64,000 nt of DNA from JAJKIP01 sp037200685. GTDB taxonomy: Bacteria > Bacteroidota > Bacteroidia > Chitinophagales > Chitinophagaceae. The notes beneath the pieces are model-generated. The model saw only the letters and a program-made list of their open reading frames with translations, had not been told where the DNA came from and searched no databases. Location of the stretch: assembly GCA_037200685.1 (NCBI GenBank), contig JBBCIG010000014.1, positions 62,001-126,000 on the forward strand. The letters run 5' to 3'. Positions 49,855 through 58,579 of the stretch are shown here, piece by piece (position 1 is the stretch's first letter; each line of letters begins with the position of its first letter). The translations under genes and the position numbers were made by a program.

Positions 49855-49931
49855 CTCGTACCTCGTACCTCGTACCTCGTACCTCGTACCTCGTACCTCG
49901 TACCTCGTAACTCACGACTCACGACTCACGA
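49855..49931 (+). repeat. Heptanucleotide tandem repeat spanning the end of thrB
   Basis: CTCGTAC is repeated seven times from 49855, then one CTCGTAA and three CTCACGA units. On the minus strand the CTCACGA units encode the last residues of thrB (VVSRES) and supply its TGA stop. The rest lies between thrB and thrC. Confidence 0.9.
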
Positions 49932-50886
49932 CCTCCACTCCTTTCTTATTAATCGTCGTCACATACGTATTATAATCTATCCCAATCTTATTGTAAACAT
50001 CTTTCATTACCGCTTCCACTTCTTTTGCCGTCTTTTCAGTTTTACTCAACATAAAAATAGAAGGCCCCGAACCGGAAATGCCACCGCCTAATGCACCCGC
50101 TTCTTTGCATTTTGATTTTACTTCATCAAAACCGGGGATCAAAATACTTCTGACAGGTTCGATAATAACATCTTCCAATGAACGGCCAATTAAATCAAGA
50201 TCTCCTTTCATAAAACCTGTAACCAGTCCGGCGATATTTCCCCATTGTTTAATCGCATCTTTCAACAAAACCTGTTGCTTTAATATTTGTCTCGCATCTG
50301 AAGTCCTTACTTCTATCTGGGGATGTACAACTGTTACAAAAAGATCGGGGGAAGGAATAGAAATAATATCCAGCGGATGAATAGAACGTATTAAACTTAC
50401 CCCGCCCAAAATACAAGGCGCAATATTGTCCGCATGCTTTACGCCGGAAGCAAGCTTTTCCCCGTTCATTGCAAACTGCACCACTTCATCATTATTAAAA
50501 ATATTTCCCAGCAAATGATTAGCCGCTACCGCAGCTCCCGCCGCACTGGCTGCGCTGGAACCGATACCGCTTCCGGGTTTAATATGTTTTTCGATGGTTA
50601 TTTCAAAGCCAAACTTATTATCCATCTTTTCCATTATGGATAACAACACCACACCCGCTACATTCTTTTCAGCTTCCGTTGGTAAATTAAATGTATCCCT
50701 GTTATGAATAATAACTTTAGGCTCATCAAGTAATTTTAATTCCATTACATCGTAAGGTTCATTCAATGCTAAACCCAAAATATCGAAGCCGCAAACAAGA
50801 TTGGCTACCGTGCCGGGACTATGTATTCTGATGCCCCCATCCCCTAAAGGGGGGTATTGAAACTTATCTATTGACTGATTCTTCAT
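49912..50886 (-). CDS. thrB: Homoserine kinase
   Basis: The product is 324 residues. GHMP-kinase signature KPGSGIGSSAASAAGAAVAA, N-terminal IRIHSPGTVANLVCGFDILG, and C-terminal GGGISGSGPSIFMLSKT. It phosphorylates homoserine, the step before ThrC. The N terminus is extended by ~16 residues (DKFQYPPLGDGG) compared with a normal start at IRIHSPG; this part is encoded by the palindromic element at 50833-50855. The C terminus VVSRES is written by the heptamer repeat. It starts 54 bp after the thrA stop. Confidence 0.95.
   Translation of the reverse strand: MKNQSIDKFQYPPLGDGGIRIHSPGTVANLVCGFDILGLALNEPYDVMELKLLDEPKVIIHNRDTFNLPTEAEKNVAGVVLLSIMEKMDNKFGFEITIEKHIKPGSGIGSSAASAAGAAVAANHLLGNIFNNDEVVQFAMNGEKLASGVKHADNIAPCILGGVSLIRSIHPLDIISIPSPDLFVTVVHPQIEVRTSDARQILKQQVLLKDAIKQWGNIAGLVTGFMKGDLDLIGRSLEDVIIEPVRSILIPGFDEVKSKCKEAGALGGGISGSGPSIFMLSKTEKTAKEVEAVMKDVYNKIGIDYNTYVTTINKKGVEVVSRES
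50833..50855 (-). repeat. Palindromic element inside thrB
   Basis: Read on the minus strand: CCCCCCTTTAGGGGATGGGG followed by GC, coding PPLGDGG in frame within the N-terminal extension. Confidence 0.75.
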
Positions 50887-50916
50887 GCTTATTCAAACTT
50901 TACAAACTTTTCCTAA

Positions 50917-50940
50917 GCCCCCTTTAGGGGGTTTGGGGGT
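50917..50940 (+). repeat. Palindromic element abutting the thrA stop
   Basis: GCCCCCTTTAGGGGGTTTGG then GGGT, ending directly before the thrA stop (TTA at 50941-50943). It forms a CCCCC/GGGGG hairpin between thrA and thrB. Confidence 0.7.
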
Positions 50941-53382
50941 TTACTTTACAGCTCTCAATACATCCGCAAACACCCCACTCGCTGTTACTTCCGCCCCGGC
51001 CCCTGCTCCTTTTACTACCATGGGTTGTTCTTTGTACCTGTCTGTATAAAATAAAACGATATTGTCCTTTCCATAAAGATGGTAAAGATCATGCTTCGGA
51101 TCGATATGCTGTAAGCCTACCGAAGCTTTGCCATTATCATATGAAGCCACAAATTTCAATATGCATCCTTTCTTATTCGCTTCGTCATACAATTTTTTAA
51201 AATGAGCTTCTTCTTTCGTCATCGCTTTATAAAAATCATCCACGCTACCCTGCATGCAGGATGGCGGCATGAACGAATTATTGGCGATATCCTCCATTTC
51301 AATTTTATTACCCGCTTCTCTCGCCAGTATCATTATTTTTCGCATCACATCGGTACCACCGAGATCAAGCCGCGGATCAGGTTCAGTATAGCCTTCGTCC
51401 TGCGCTTGTTTTACAACTTCGGCAAATCTCCTCGTTCCATCATAATTATTAAAAACAAAATTCAACGTACCACTTAATACCGCTTCGATGCGGTGTATCC
51501 TGTCGCCGCTGCGCAACAAATCATTCAAAGAAGCGATAACCGGTAAACCGGCGCCGACATTTGTTTCGAATAAAAATTGACAATTATATTCCCTCGCAAG
51601 ATCTTTTAATTTCTTATAATTAATATACGGAGAAGAAGCCGCGATCTTATTGCATGCCACAATCGAAATACTTTTCTGCAATAGCTGGCTATAAACCGCC
51701 GCTACTTTCTCATTAGCCGTAACATCTACAAAAATAGAATTGCGCAGGTTCCTGTTAATAATATTATCCACGAACTGCGGAAGGTCGGCCAACCCGGCAT
51801 GATCTAATTTTTCTTTCCATTGTTCCATAGCGATGCCATCTTCGTCGATAAACATTTTCCGGCTGTTACTCAAACCAACAACCCTTACCTGCAAACGCAT
51901 TTGCTCCAGGAGAAAATCATTTTGCTTTTTTAATTGCTCTAAAAATTTAGCCCCTACATTTCCTGTACCAACGATAAAGAGATTTACTTGCTTGTAGGTT
52001 GTTTCAAAAAATTCTTCATGCAATACGTTGATTACTTTGCGTACATCCTTGGTGGAAATGACAGCGGAAATATTTTTCTCCGACGATCCTTGCGAAATAG
52101 CACGGACATTCACACCGTTCCTTCCCATCGCACCAAACATTCTCCCGCTGATACCGGGATGACTTTTCATATTTTCCCCTACTAACGCAACGATAGAAAG
52201 ATCAGTTTCTATTTTTAATGGTTCTACTTTTTGTAAGATAATCTCGTTGGAGAAAGCCGCATCCACAGCCTGTTTTGCTTTTACAGCCGTAGATTCATCT
52301 ACACCTACACAGATAGAATGCTCGGAAGAACTTTGGGTGATAAGGATCACATTTATTTTTTCATTGCTCAACGCTTCAAATAATCTTTTCGAAAACCCGG
52401 GAATACCCACCATGCCACTTCCTTCCAAACTTAGCAATGCTATTTTATTAATACTGGAAATACCACGAACGATATTTCCATTTTTTGTAGAAACTGATTC
52501 TATCAGCGTTCCTTCATCTTCCGGTGTAAAAGTATTTTTGATCCATACCGGTATATTTTTATTCATCACCGGCTGAATGGTGGGAGGATAAATAACTTTC
52601 GCACCGAAATGTGAAAGCTCCATCGCTTCCTGGTAAGAGATATGCGGGATAATCCGGGCATTGCTCGTCAATCGGGGATCGGCCGTCATCATACCGCTCA
52701 CATCCGTCCATATTTCAAGAATAGAAGCATTTACCGCTGAAGCAATAATCGCCGCCGTAAAATCAGAACCGCCCCTACCTAATGTAGTGGTGATGCCGTT
52801 TTTATCATTTGCGATAAACCCGGGTAAGAGAAATATCGAAGCGTTTTGAGACGAAAAAAATTCCTGGATGTTTTTATTTGTCAGGGCAAAATCCACTTCT
52901 GCGGATGTGAATACAGAATTAGTAATAATTAATTCCCTTGCATCTTTCCATGTGTTATCAATTCCGTCCGCTTTTAATTTAGCGGAAATAATTTGCGAGG
53001 ATATCCATTCACCATAGCTGCTGATCCTGTCTTTTGACCGGGGTGTTAATTCACCTAGTAAAAAAATACCATTACAGATATCTTCGATTTCGTTACAACT
53101 CTTTTTCACCAAACTCAATAACTGGCTTTGGTGGACAACAGGCAATAATTGTTTGACAGCTTCTAAATGCCTTTGCTCGATTACGCCCAGTTTTGCTTTG
53201 TATGATTCATCGCCTTTCGCCGCCAACTCAGCAGCACCCAGCAAAAGATCAGTAACGCCGCCTAAAGCTGAAACCACAACTACCGTTTTTTCTTTCTTAG
53301 CCGTTTCTTTTACGATAGCCGCTACCTTATTTATATTTTCCGCATTGGCAACCGATGTGCCTCCAAATTTTAAAACCTGCAT
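50941..53382 (-). CDS. thrA: Bifunctional aspartokinase/homoserine dehydrogenase
   Basis: The product is 813 residues. N-terminal aspartokinase MQVLKFGGTSVANAENINKV and TTLGRGGSDFTAAIIA (to ~residue 285). The middle has ACT regulatory domains (ISSINKIALLSLEGSGMVGI, LSIVALVGENMKSHPGISGR). The C-terminal homoserine dehydrogenase (from ~460) has a Rossmann motif NLFIVGTGNVGAKFLEQL, VVACNKIAASSPYINY, and RIEAVLSGTLNFVFNNYDG. It catalyses the first and third steps from aspartate to threonine and is expected to be feedback-inhibited by threonine through the ACT domains. A Thr-rich leader ORF precedes it, so attenuation control is likely. Confidence 0.96.
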   Translation of the reverse strand: MQVLKFGGTSVANAENINKVAAIVKETAKKEKTVVVVSALGGVTDLLLGAAELAAKGDESYKAKLGVIEQRHLEAVKQLLPVVHQSQLLSLVKKSCNEIEDICNGIFLLGELTPRSKDRISSYGEWISSQIISAKLKADGIDNTWKDARELIITNSVFTSAEVDFALTNKNIQEFFSSQNASIFLLPGFIANDKNGITTTLGRGGSDFTAAIIASAVNASILEIWTDVSGMMTADPRLTSNARIIPHISYQEAMELSHFGAKVIYPPTIQPVMNKNIPVWIKNTFTPEDEGTLIESVSTKNGNIVRGISSINKIALLSLEGSGMVGIPGFSKRLFEALSNEKINVILITQSSSEHSICVGVDESTAVKAKQAVDAAFSNEIILQKVEPLKIETDLSIVALVGENMKSHPGISGRMFGAMGRNGVNVRAISQGSSEKNISAVISTKDVRKVINVLHEEFFETTYKQVNLFIVGTGNVGAKFLEQLKKQNDFLLEQMRLQVRVVGLSNSRKMFIDEDGIAMEQWKEKLDHAGLADLPQFVDNIINRNLRNSIFVDVTANEKVAAVYSQLLQKSISIVACNKIAASSPYINYKKLKDLAREYNCQFLFETNVGAGLPVIASLNDLLRSGDRIHRIEAVLSGTLNFVFNNYDGTRRFAEVVKQAQDEGYTEPDPRLDLGGTDVMRKIMILAREAGNKIEMEDIANNSFMPPSCMQGSVDDFYKAMTKEEAHFKKLYDEANKKGCILKFVASYDNGKASVGLQHIDPKHDLYHLYGKDNIVLFYTDRYKEQPMVVKGAGAGAEVTASGVFADVLRAVK

Positions 53383-53418
53383 GTACCGAACAATTTAATA
53401 ATTATAATGATTGAATTC

Positions 53419-53435
53419 AAAACCGGTGTTCCGGT
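53419..53435 (-). terminator. Candidate attenuator terminator before thrA
   Basis: On the minus strand ACCGG, loop AACA, CCGGT, then TTTTG. The stem is short (five base pairs) but GC-rich, with an oligo-U tract, and lies 36 bp before the thrA ATG and 33 bp after the leader ORF's stop. Competing pairing would come from CCCGTT/AACGGG at 53478-53491 at the end of the leader ORF. Confidence 0.6.
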
Positions 53436-53468
53436 CAGTCAGCAAAAAGCCCAAGGTATGATATAGTA

Positions 53469-53585
53469 TTATACAATCCCGTTTGAACGGGTCGTAGTTG
53501 TTGTGGTAGTGGTAAAAGTTGACGATACGATGGATTGCACCGCTGAAGAAAAATCAATATGATTATATATAGTTACCACTTTCAT
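53469..53585 (-). CDS. thrL: Threonine-rich leader peptide of the thr operon
   Basis: A 38-codon ORF from ATG (53585-53583) to TAA (53471-53469). It begins MKVVTIYNHIDFSSAV and ends SSTFTTTTTTTTRSNGIV. Ten of 38 residues are Thr, eight of them consecutive, using all four Thr codons. This is the hallmark of a translation-coupled attenuator: when charged tRNA-Thr is scarce the ribosome stalls in the run. It starts 42 bp after murQ ends and ends 86 bp before thrA. The hairpin CCCGTT/AACGGG (53478-53491) overlaps its last codons. The symbol is by analogy with the enterobacterial leader; the sequence itself is not related in any way I can recognise. Confidence 0.85.
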   Translation of the reverse strand: MKVVTIYNHIDFSSAVQSIVSSTFTTTTTTTTRSNGIV

Positions 53586-53627
53586 TGAATGAAACCACAA
53601 TATACAGCATGGATTTCAGAACTGAAA

Positions 53628-54443
53628 CTATTTTGCAAAAGATTCCATCGCTTTTTTCACGCTTCCGTATTGCAATAACAGTTGTTTGGATTTTTCATAA
53701 TCATCCAGCTTCAATCTTTCCATCAGCATCTTTACGCCTCGGTCAATGAGCTTATCATTGGTCAGTTGCATATTCACCATTTTATTGTCTTCCACTGTTC
53801 CCAATTGTATCATCACTGAAGTGGAGATCATATTCAATACCAGTTTTTGCGCCGTACCACTTTTCATTCTTGTACTGCCGGTAATGAATTCCGGGCCAAC
53901 GATTACTTCAACTGGAAAATCCGCCGCAGCACTTACCGGCGAATCAGGGTTGCAGGAAATGCTCCCTGTAACAATACCTCTCATGCGGCATTCATTTAAT
54001 GCACCAATAACATATGGTGTTGTTCCGCTGGCGGCGACCCCGATAACAACATCTTTATAGGAAATATTATGTACTTCCAAATCTCTCCAGCCCTGTTCCA
54101 TATCATCTTCTGCGAATTCAACAGCAGATGTAATTGCAACTTCACCGCCGGCAATGATGCCTACAACAAGACCGGGTTCAATGCCAAAGGTCGGAGGGCA
54201 TTCGCTTGCATCTACGATACCTAGCCTGCCACTGGTGCCAGCACCGATATAAAACAATCTTCCGCCCATCAGCATTTTATCCGCAACTGCTTCTACCAAT
54301 TTTTCAATTTGCGGAATTGCTTTTTCTACAGCAGCGGGCACTTTCTGATCTTCTTTATTTATATAAGTCAACAACTCCCCTACCGCCATTTTTTCCAAAT
54401 GGCGATAAGGGCTTGTCTGTTCAGTAATTCTTTCAAAGGCCAT
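53628..54443 (-). CDS. murQ: N-acetylmuramic acid 6-phosphate etherase
   Basis: The product is 271 residues. SIS-fold motifs LFYIGAGTSGRLGIVDASEC then PPTFGIEPGLVVG, and later GVAASGTTPYVIGALNECRM and FITGSTRMKSGTAQKLVLNM, match the family along its whole length. It cleaves the lactyl ether of MurNAc-6-phosphate to give GlcNAc-6-phosphate and lactate in peptidoglycan recycling. Nine bases follow the kinase gene upstream, so the two form an operon. Confidence 0.95.
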   Translation of the reverse strand: MAFERITEQTSPYRHLEKMAVGELLTYINKEDQKVPAAVEKAIPQIEKLVEAVADKMLMGGRLFYIGAGTSGRLGIVDASECPPTFGIEPGLVVGIIAGGEVAITSAVEFAEDDMEQGWRDLEVHNISYKDVVIGVAASGTTPYVIGALNECRMRGIVTGSISCNPDSPVSAAADFPVEVIVGPEFITGSTRMKSGTAQKLVLNMISTSVMIQLGTVEDNKMVNMQLTNDKLIDRGVKMLMERLKLDDYEKSKQLLLQYGSVKKAMESFAK

Positions 54444-54452
54444 ATAATTCCT

Positions 54453-55292
54453 TTAACTATGGTATTCAATCAATCCTTTCATCGGGCTCTTCATTACTTT
54501 CCCCAATTCAAACTCATAACTGCTGCACAATTGCTTTAATACATCTTTGAAGCCATGCGCCACACTACCCACAAAATTCACCGGCAACTTCCACACCTCA
54601 GGATATTTACTCAAATGATAAAAAAAGAAATCATTCAATCCATCTTCCAAAATATTTTCTATCATGTAGTGTCCCCGGTTTTCTGAAAGAAATAGCGCAA
54701 AGGATGCGAGATAGCGGTTCGGGAAAGGTTTCCTGTAAACCTTGTCAATTATTTCTTCTCTCGTAATGTTATATTTTTTATTAAACCGATAAAGCAAATC
54801 TTCATCGAAAATTCCATATAAATAATATTGTATTACTTTTTTACCGAGATAAGCGCCACTGCCTTCATCTCCCAAAATAAACCCCGCGCCAGGCCTGTTG
54901 GTCACCAGCTTTTTTCCATTGTAATAGCATGAATTAATTCCTGTGCCCAGGATACAGGCAACGCCTTTCTTATTTCCACACAATGCCCTTGCCGCACCCA
55001 GCATATCATTCTCTGCATACACTTTCGCCCCTTTAAAAAATAGTTGCAATACCGATTTTAACATTTTAGCATTCGCCACATCCAAAAGCCCGGTACCATA
55101 AAAATGAACCTCTTTCACCGGTACCGTTATTTTGGAACGAAGGTCTTTCTCCAGCAGGTTTTTTATTTCCAACTGGGATAAAAAATAAGGGCTGATCCCC
55201 TGCGTAATAATGGTTTTAGTTTCTCCGTTATTCAGCAGGCACCATTCAGTTTTTGTGGAACCGCTATCGGCTATGAGTTTCATTGAAGACAT
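54453..55292 (-). CDS. BadF/BadG-type kinase, probable amino-sugar (MurNAc/GlcNAc) kinase
   Basis: The product is 279 residues; start at 55292 (MSSMKLIADSGSTKTEWCLL) or the internal Met at 55283. ASKHA-fold ATPase with phosphate motifs IADSGSTKTEW, then VACILGTGINSCYYN and RPGAGFILGDEGSGAYLGKK. BadF-type proteins include N-acetylglucosamine kinases and the MurK MurNAc/GlcNAc kinases. Pairing with murQ, as in the murTKQ cluster of Tannerella forsythia, makes a MurK-like role the best guess: making the MurNAc-6-phosphate that MurQ cleaves. No transporter gene is adjacent here. Confidence 0.8.
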   Translation of the reverse strand: MSSMKLIADSGSTKTEWCLLNNGETKTIITQGISPYFLSQLEIKNLLEKDLRSKITVPVKEVHFYGTGLLDVANAKMLKSVLQLFFKGAKVYAENDMLGAARALCGNKKGVACILGTGINSCYYNGKKLVTNRPGAGFILGDEGSGAYLGKKVIQYYLYGIFDEDLLYRFNKKYNITREEIIDKVYRKPFPNRYLASFALFLSENRGHYMIENILEDGLNDFFFYHLSKYPEVWKLPVNFVGSVAHGFKDVLKQLCSSYEFELGKVMKSPMKGLIEYHS

Positions 55293-55400
55293 GGTACTTG
55301 TTGCTTGTTACAAAATACTGGTTACCGGCAACCCGGAACTTGTAACCAGTAACAAAAAACTTTGGCTATTTTGCATCAAATTACAGTAAAGATAACATTG

Positions 55401-56984
55401 ATGGGAAATAAAAAATTACAGGTTTGGCTGCCGTTGATCTTCTCAGCGGTATTGATCATTGGGATGTTTCTTGGTTTTGGCTTAAATCCCGGTGGCTCAA
55501 ACAGAAGCTTTTTCAGCACAACAAAAAATACTTCATTACAGGAAGCACTCGATATCATCCGGCTGAAATATGTAGACAAAGTGAACACCGATTCGCTGGA
55601 AACCGGCGCTATTCAACAAATGATGAGCGAACTGGACCCGCATTCAGTTTATTTCCCTCCTATTGAATTAAAAGAAGCCAACGAAGAACTAGCTGGTAAT
55701 TTTGATGGCATTGGTGTTGAATTCAATGTATTCAATGACACGGTAAACGTTTTATACGTTTTACCGGGCGGCCCAAGCGACAAAGCGGGTTTGTTGATAG
55801 GCGATAAAATTCTTAAAGCAAATGGTTTTTCACTTGCTGAAAAAAACTTACCGACCGACAGTATTAAAAAACATATTCGTGGCGAAAGCGGGTCAACTGT
55901 TACGTTGCAAATAGAAAGAATGGGGCAACTGCAATCGCTGAATGTAACAAGGGGCAGCATTCCTGTTCCTTCCGTAGATGCTTCTTATATGATCGATCAA
56001 TCTACCGGTTATATTAAACTGAATAAATTCACTGCCACCAGCTACGAAGAATTCATGAAAGCATTAGAAACATTGCAAACGCAGGGATTAAAGCAATTGG
56101 TTTTTGATATCCGCGGTAATGGCGGCGGCTTTATGGATGAAGCGATTGATATGGCTGATGAACTTTTAGATGGTGATAAACTGGTGGTATATACAGAAGG
56201 CACCAACAGCAAGAAAAAAGAATACCGCTGCAAAAGACCGGGCTTGCTGGAAAAAGGAAAAGTAATGGTGCTTGTTGATGAATTTTCCGCCAGCGCCAGC
56301 GAAGTATTTTCAGGCGCCGTGCAGGATTGGTGCAGGGCCACTATCATTGGCCGCAGAACTTTTGGTAAAGGGCTGGTGCAGGAACAATATAATTTAAGTG
56401 ATGGCTCCGCACTTCGTTTGACTATCGCCCGTTATTACACACCTGTTGGCCGCAGCATTCAACGGCCTTATGATAAAGGGAAAAAAGAATACATGGATGA
56501 ACTGTGGCAAAGATTTTCGAATGGCGAAGTACTGTATGCTGACTCTAATAAACATAATGGCAAAGAATATAAAAATACTTGCGGAAAAGTGGTGTACGGC
56601 GGCGGCGGCATCACGCCTGATATTTTTGTACCGATTGATACAGCCACTTATCCTGTTGCAGTAAATAAACTGTTGCAGAACGGCAGCTTCAACAATTTTG
56701 TTTATATATATTATTTAAAAAACAGGCAGCTAATAGATAAGTTGCCATCTACGGCAGCATACATACAACACTTTGATCAACCTACTGATCTATGGAGCCA
56801 GTTTGTAAATTATGTTCCTGCAACTATTGACCTTAACAATCTTTCCGCCAATCAAAAAGCATCGCTGCAAAGAAGACTGGAAGCCTACCTCGCCAGGTTC
56901 AGGTGGAGAAACAATGGCTATTACCAGGTGCTGAATGCTGATGATGCAGTGGTGAAGAAAGCGATGGAAGAAATACAAAAATAA
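55401..56984 (+). CDS. S41 carboxyl-terminal processing peptidase
   Basis: The start ATG 55401 (MGNKKLQVWLPLIFSAVLII) gives a proper membrane anchor or signal; upstream frame starts at TTG. 527 residues: PDZ domain (NVLYVLPGGPSDKAGLLIGD, KILKAN) then the protease domain with DIRGNGGG, VMVLVDEFSASASEVFSGAV and RRTFGKGLVQEQY. Ser298 and Lys323, 25 residues apart, fit the Ser-Lys dyad of Tsp (S430/K455). It cleaves C termini of periplasmic proteins. Divergent from the kinase gene. Confidence 0.92.
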   Translation: MGNKKLQVWLPLIFSAVLIIGMFLGFGLNPGGSNRSFFSTTKNTSLQEALDIIRLKYVDKVNTDSLETGAIQQMMSELDPHSVYFPPIELKEANEELAGNFDGIGVEFNVFNDTVNVLYVLPGGPSDKAGLLIGDKILKANGFSLAEKNLPTDSIKKHIRGESGSTVTLQIERMGQLQSLNVTRGSIPVPSVDASYMIDQSTGYIKLNKFTATSYEEFMKALETLQTQGLKQLVFDIRGNGGGFMDEAIDMADELLDGDKLVVYTEGTNSKKKEYRCKRPGLLEKGKVMVLVDEFSASASEVFSGAVQDWCRATIIGRRTFGKGLVQEQYNLSDGSALRLTIARYYTPVGRSIQRPYDKGKKEYMDELWQRFSNGEVLYADSNKHNGKEYKNTCGKVVYGGGGITPDIFVPIDTATYPVAVNKLLQNGSFNNFVYIYYLKNRQLIDKLPSTAAYIQHFDQPTDLWSQFVNYVPATIDLNNLSANQKASLQRRLEAYLARFRWRNNGYYQVLNADDAVVKKAMEEIQK

Positions 56985-56986
56985 AA

Positions 56987-57010
56987 ACGACCTGTGAAAA
57001 CACAGGCCGT
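56987..57010 (-). terminator. Intrinsic terminator for the minus-strand membrane-protein gene
   Basis: CCTGTG (56991-56996) and CACAGG (57001-57006) form a stem with a four-base loop, extended by CG pairs. On the minus strand it is followed by a T-rich tail (CGTTTTTATTTTTG). On the plus strand no U-run follows, so it serves mainly the minus direction. Confidence 0.65.
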
Positions 57011-57037
57011 TAACTGCTATAGAAAAATCAAAAATGT

Positions 57038-57445
57038 TTAAGGATAAAGCCTTTCTTTATTTTCATCCCACCATGTTTTCTCCATTTTATAAGAACCGAA
57101 AAGACCAAGGCCACCGCCAATAGCGATCAGTGCAAAATAAATGGCCGGGTTATCATCTGTTCTGTGACGGCTGATATGGTTATCCCAACTCTCTGTGATG
57201 TACGTATGCGGTAATGCATATACATCGAGGATATACGCTACTAATAATCCAGCGCCTGCGCCGATGAGCAACAACGCCCATTTCAAATTTTTATAGGGGG
57301 CCGGGCGATTGATCGCCTCCTTCGGGTTCATTCCTTTATCTATCATCGCCAGGTTCTGGCGTGTCCGCAAATAGTATATGCCGAATATCATGGCAAACGC
57401 CCCTGCAAACATTACAATTGGTATTAAAACTTCTCCGCCGTGCAT
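57038..57445 (-). CDS. Small membrane protein, DUF6249-like
   Basis: The product is 135 residues with three likely membrane segments: VLIPIVMFAGAFAMIFGIYY (N-terminal), WALLLIGAGAGLLVAYILDV and YFALIAIGGGLGLFGSYKME. Between the first two is LRTRQNLAMIDKGMNPKEA, a pattern of the DUF6249 group found in Bacteroidota, often near ECF sigma genes. Here an ECF sigma gene starts ~490 bp away divergently. Function unknown. Confidence 0.75.
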   Translation of the reverse strand: MHGGEVLIPIVMFAGAFAMIFGIYYLRTRQNLAMIDKGMNPKEAINRPAPYKNLKWALLLIGAGAGLLVAYILDVYALPHTYITESWDNHISRHRTDDNPAIYFALIAIGGGLGLFGSYKMEKTWWDENKERLYP

Positions 57446-57931
57446 AATTTTAAACTTTTATAGTTACTAATTTTTGTGTTCGTTTCTTCTATGACTACCG
57501 GTTTTTAAACCAGGTTACAGCCTTAAAGAATTTATTTTCAAAATCATTTACAGTACCTAGGACTACAGACCGGCAAAACTGGTTACAGGGAATTGAATAT
57601 TTTGCCCAGCACCGGTTTTTCATAGCTTGTCCCGGTACTTCGGAGCATCGTCCCTTGTTGAGCGAAGCGAAATCCCGATGTATATCGGGACGACGAGCTA
57701 CGTTCATCTGCATATCATTGGGCATTTTTTTTAGTTTCCTGTTTGGAACTGATATAATTATATTTCTACCTCGCCTTCGGCAAGCTCAGGCTGACAGTTT
57801 TTAGAGGGGTTTTGCTCGCAGCTCATAGCTTTTTTGCTCCCTCCTCTTCGTGCCTCATTATAAAGGAACTCTTCAAATAAACTTAATTTTATGTAACCTG
57901 CCCGCAACTTCAGTAGTCTCAATACTATAGA
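57446..57931. other. Divergent intergenic region with a repeat copy
   Basis: No gene seen. At ~57640-57720 it carries a partial reverse-oriented copy H of the dispersed repeat (CGAAATCCCGATGTATATCG, ACGTTCATCTGCAT). The rest is AT-rich and should hold promoters for the DUF6249-like gene and the sigma gene. Confidence 0.5.
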
Positions 57932-58510
57932 ATGTCAACCGGACTGAATGATACAGAGATCATTAGCAAAGTGCTAAGTGGTGATCAACAAGCTTATGCG
58001 GGTCTCGTGAGCCGTTACCAAAGCTATGTTTTCACTTTAGCTTTACGTTTTACCAGGAACAGGGAAGACGCGGAGGAAGTGTCGCAGGATATATTTATAA
58101 AGGCGTACCGTGCTTTGGCAGATTTCAGAGGAGCGTCGAAATTCAGCACGTGGCTGTATACCATTGTCAACACGACCTGCATCACTTTTTTACGGAAAAA
58201 GAAACTGGAAGTGCATTCGCTGGATAATGAAAGAGTGTTTGAATTGGCCGATAACCAGGATTCCGGGATGAGGGCCAACCAGGTGGAACAGAAATCGAGA
58301 ATAGCGATGGTCGGCAATGCTATTAACATGTTAAGCACGGATGATGCGGAGATAATAACTTTGTTCTATAAAAGTGAGCAAACGCTGGAAGAGATAGCGC
58401 AGATTTTAAAAATAGAGCCCAACACGGCCAAGGTAAGATTGCACAGGGCAAGGGCGAGATTAAAAGAAAAAATGGAAACCCATTTTTCACAGGAAGTAAG
58501 AGATTTATAA
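57932..58510 (+). CDS. ECF RNA polymerase sigma factor
   Basis: The product is 192 residues. Region 2: YVFTLALRFTRNREDAEEVS then QDIFIKAYRALADFRGASKF and STWLYTIVNTTCITFLRKKK. Region 4: EIITLFYKSEQTLEEIAQIL followed by KIEPNTAKVRLHRARARLKE. A RpoE-like ECF factor rather than the FecI type upstream. The next gene, 69 bp on, encodes a membrane protein with the layout of its anti-sigma. A CCCCTTTAGGGG-type element follows its stop codon directly. Confidence 0.93.
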   Translation: MSTGLNDTEIISKVLSGDQQAYAGLVSRYQSYVFTLALRFTRNREDAEEVSQDIFIKAYRALADFRGASKFSTWLYTIVNTTCITFLRKKKLEVHSLDNERVFELADNQDSGMRANQVEQKSRIAMVGNAINMLSTDDAEIITLFYKSEQTLEEIAQILKIEPNTAKVRLHRARARLKEKMETHFSQEVRDL

Positions 58511-58537
58511 CCCCTCCCCCTAAAGGGGATTTGGGGA
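58511..58537 (-). repeat. Palindromic element directly after the sigma-factor stop
   Basis: Read on the minus strand it gives TCCCCTTTAGGGGGAGGGGT after CCCCAAA. It begins at the base after TAA (58508-58510). Confidence 0.7.
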
Positions 58538-58579
58538 ACTAAATAAAAATGAATTTTTATAAATGAAAGGAGGCTTCAA

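Noticed and set aside
49855..49931. CRISPR or centromere-like direct repeats
   Set aside because: It is a simple seven-base tandem repeat without spacers.
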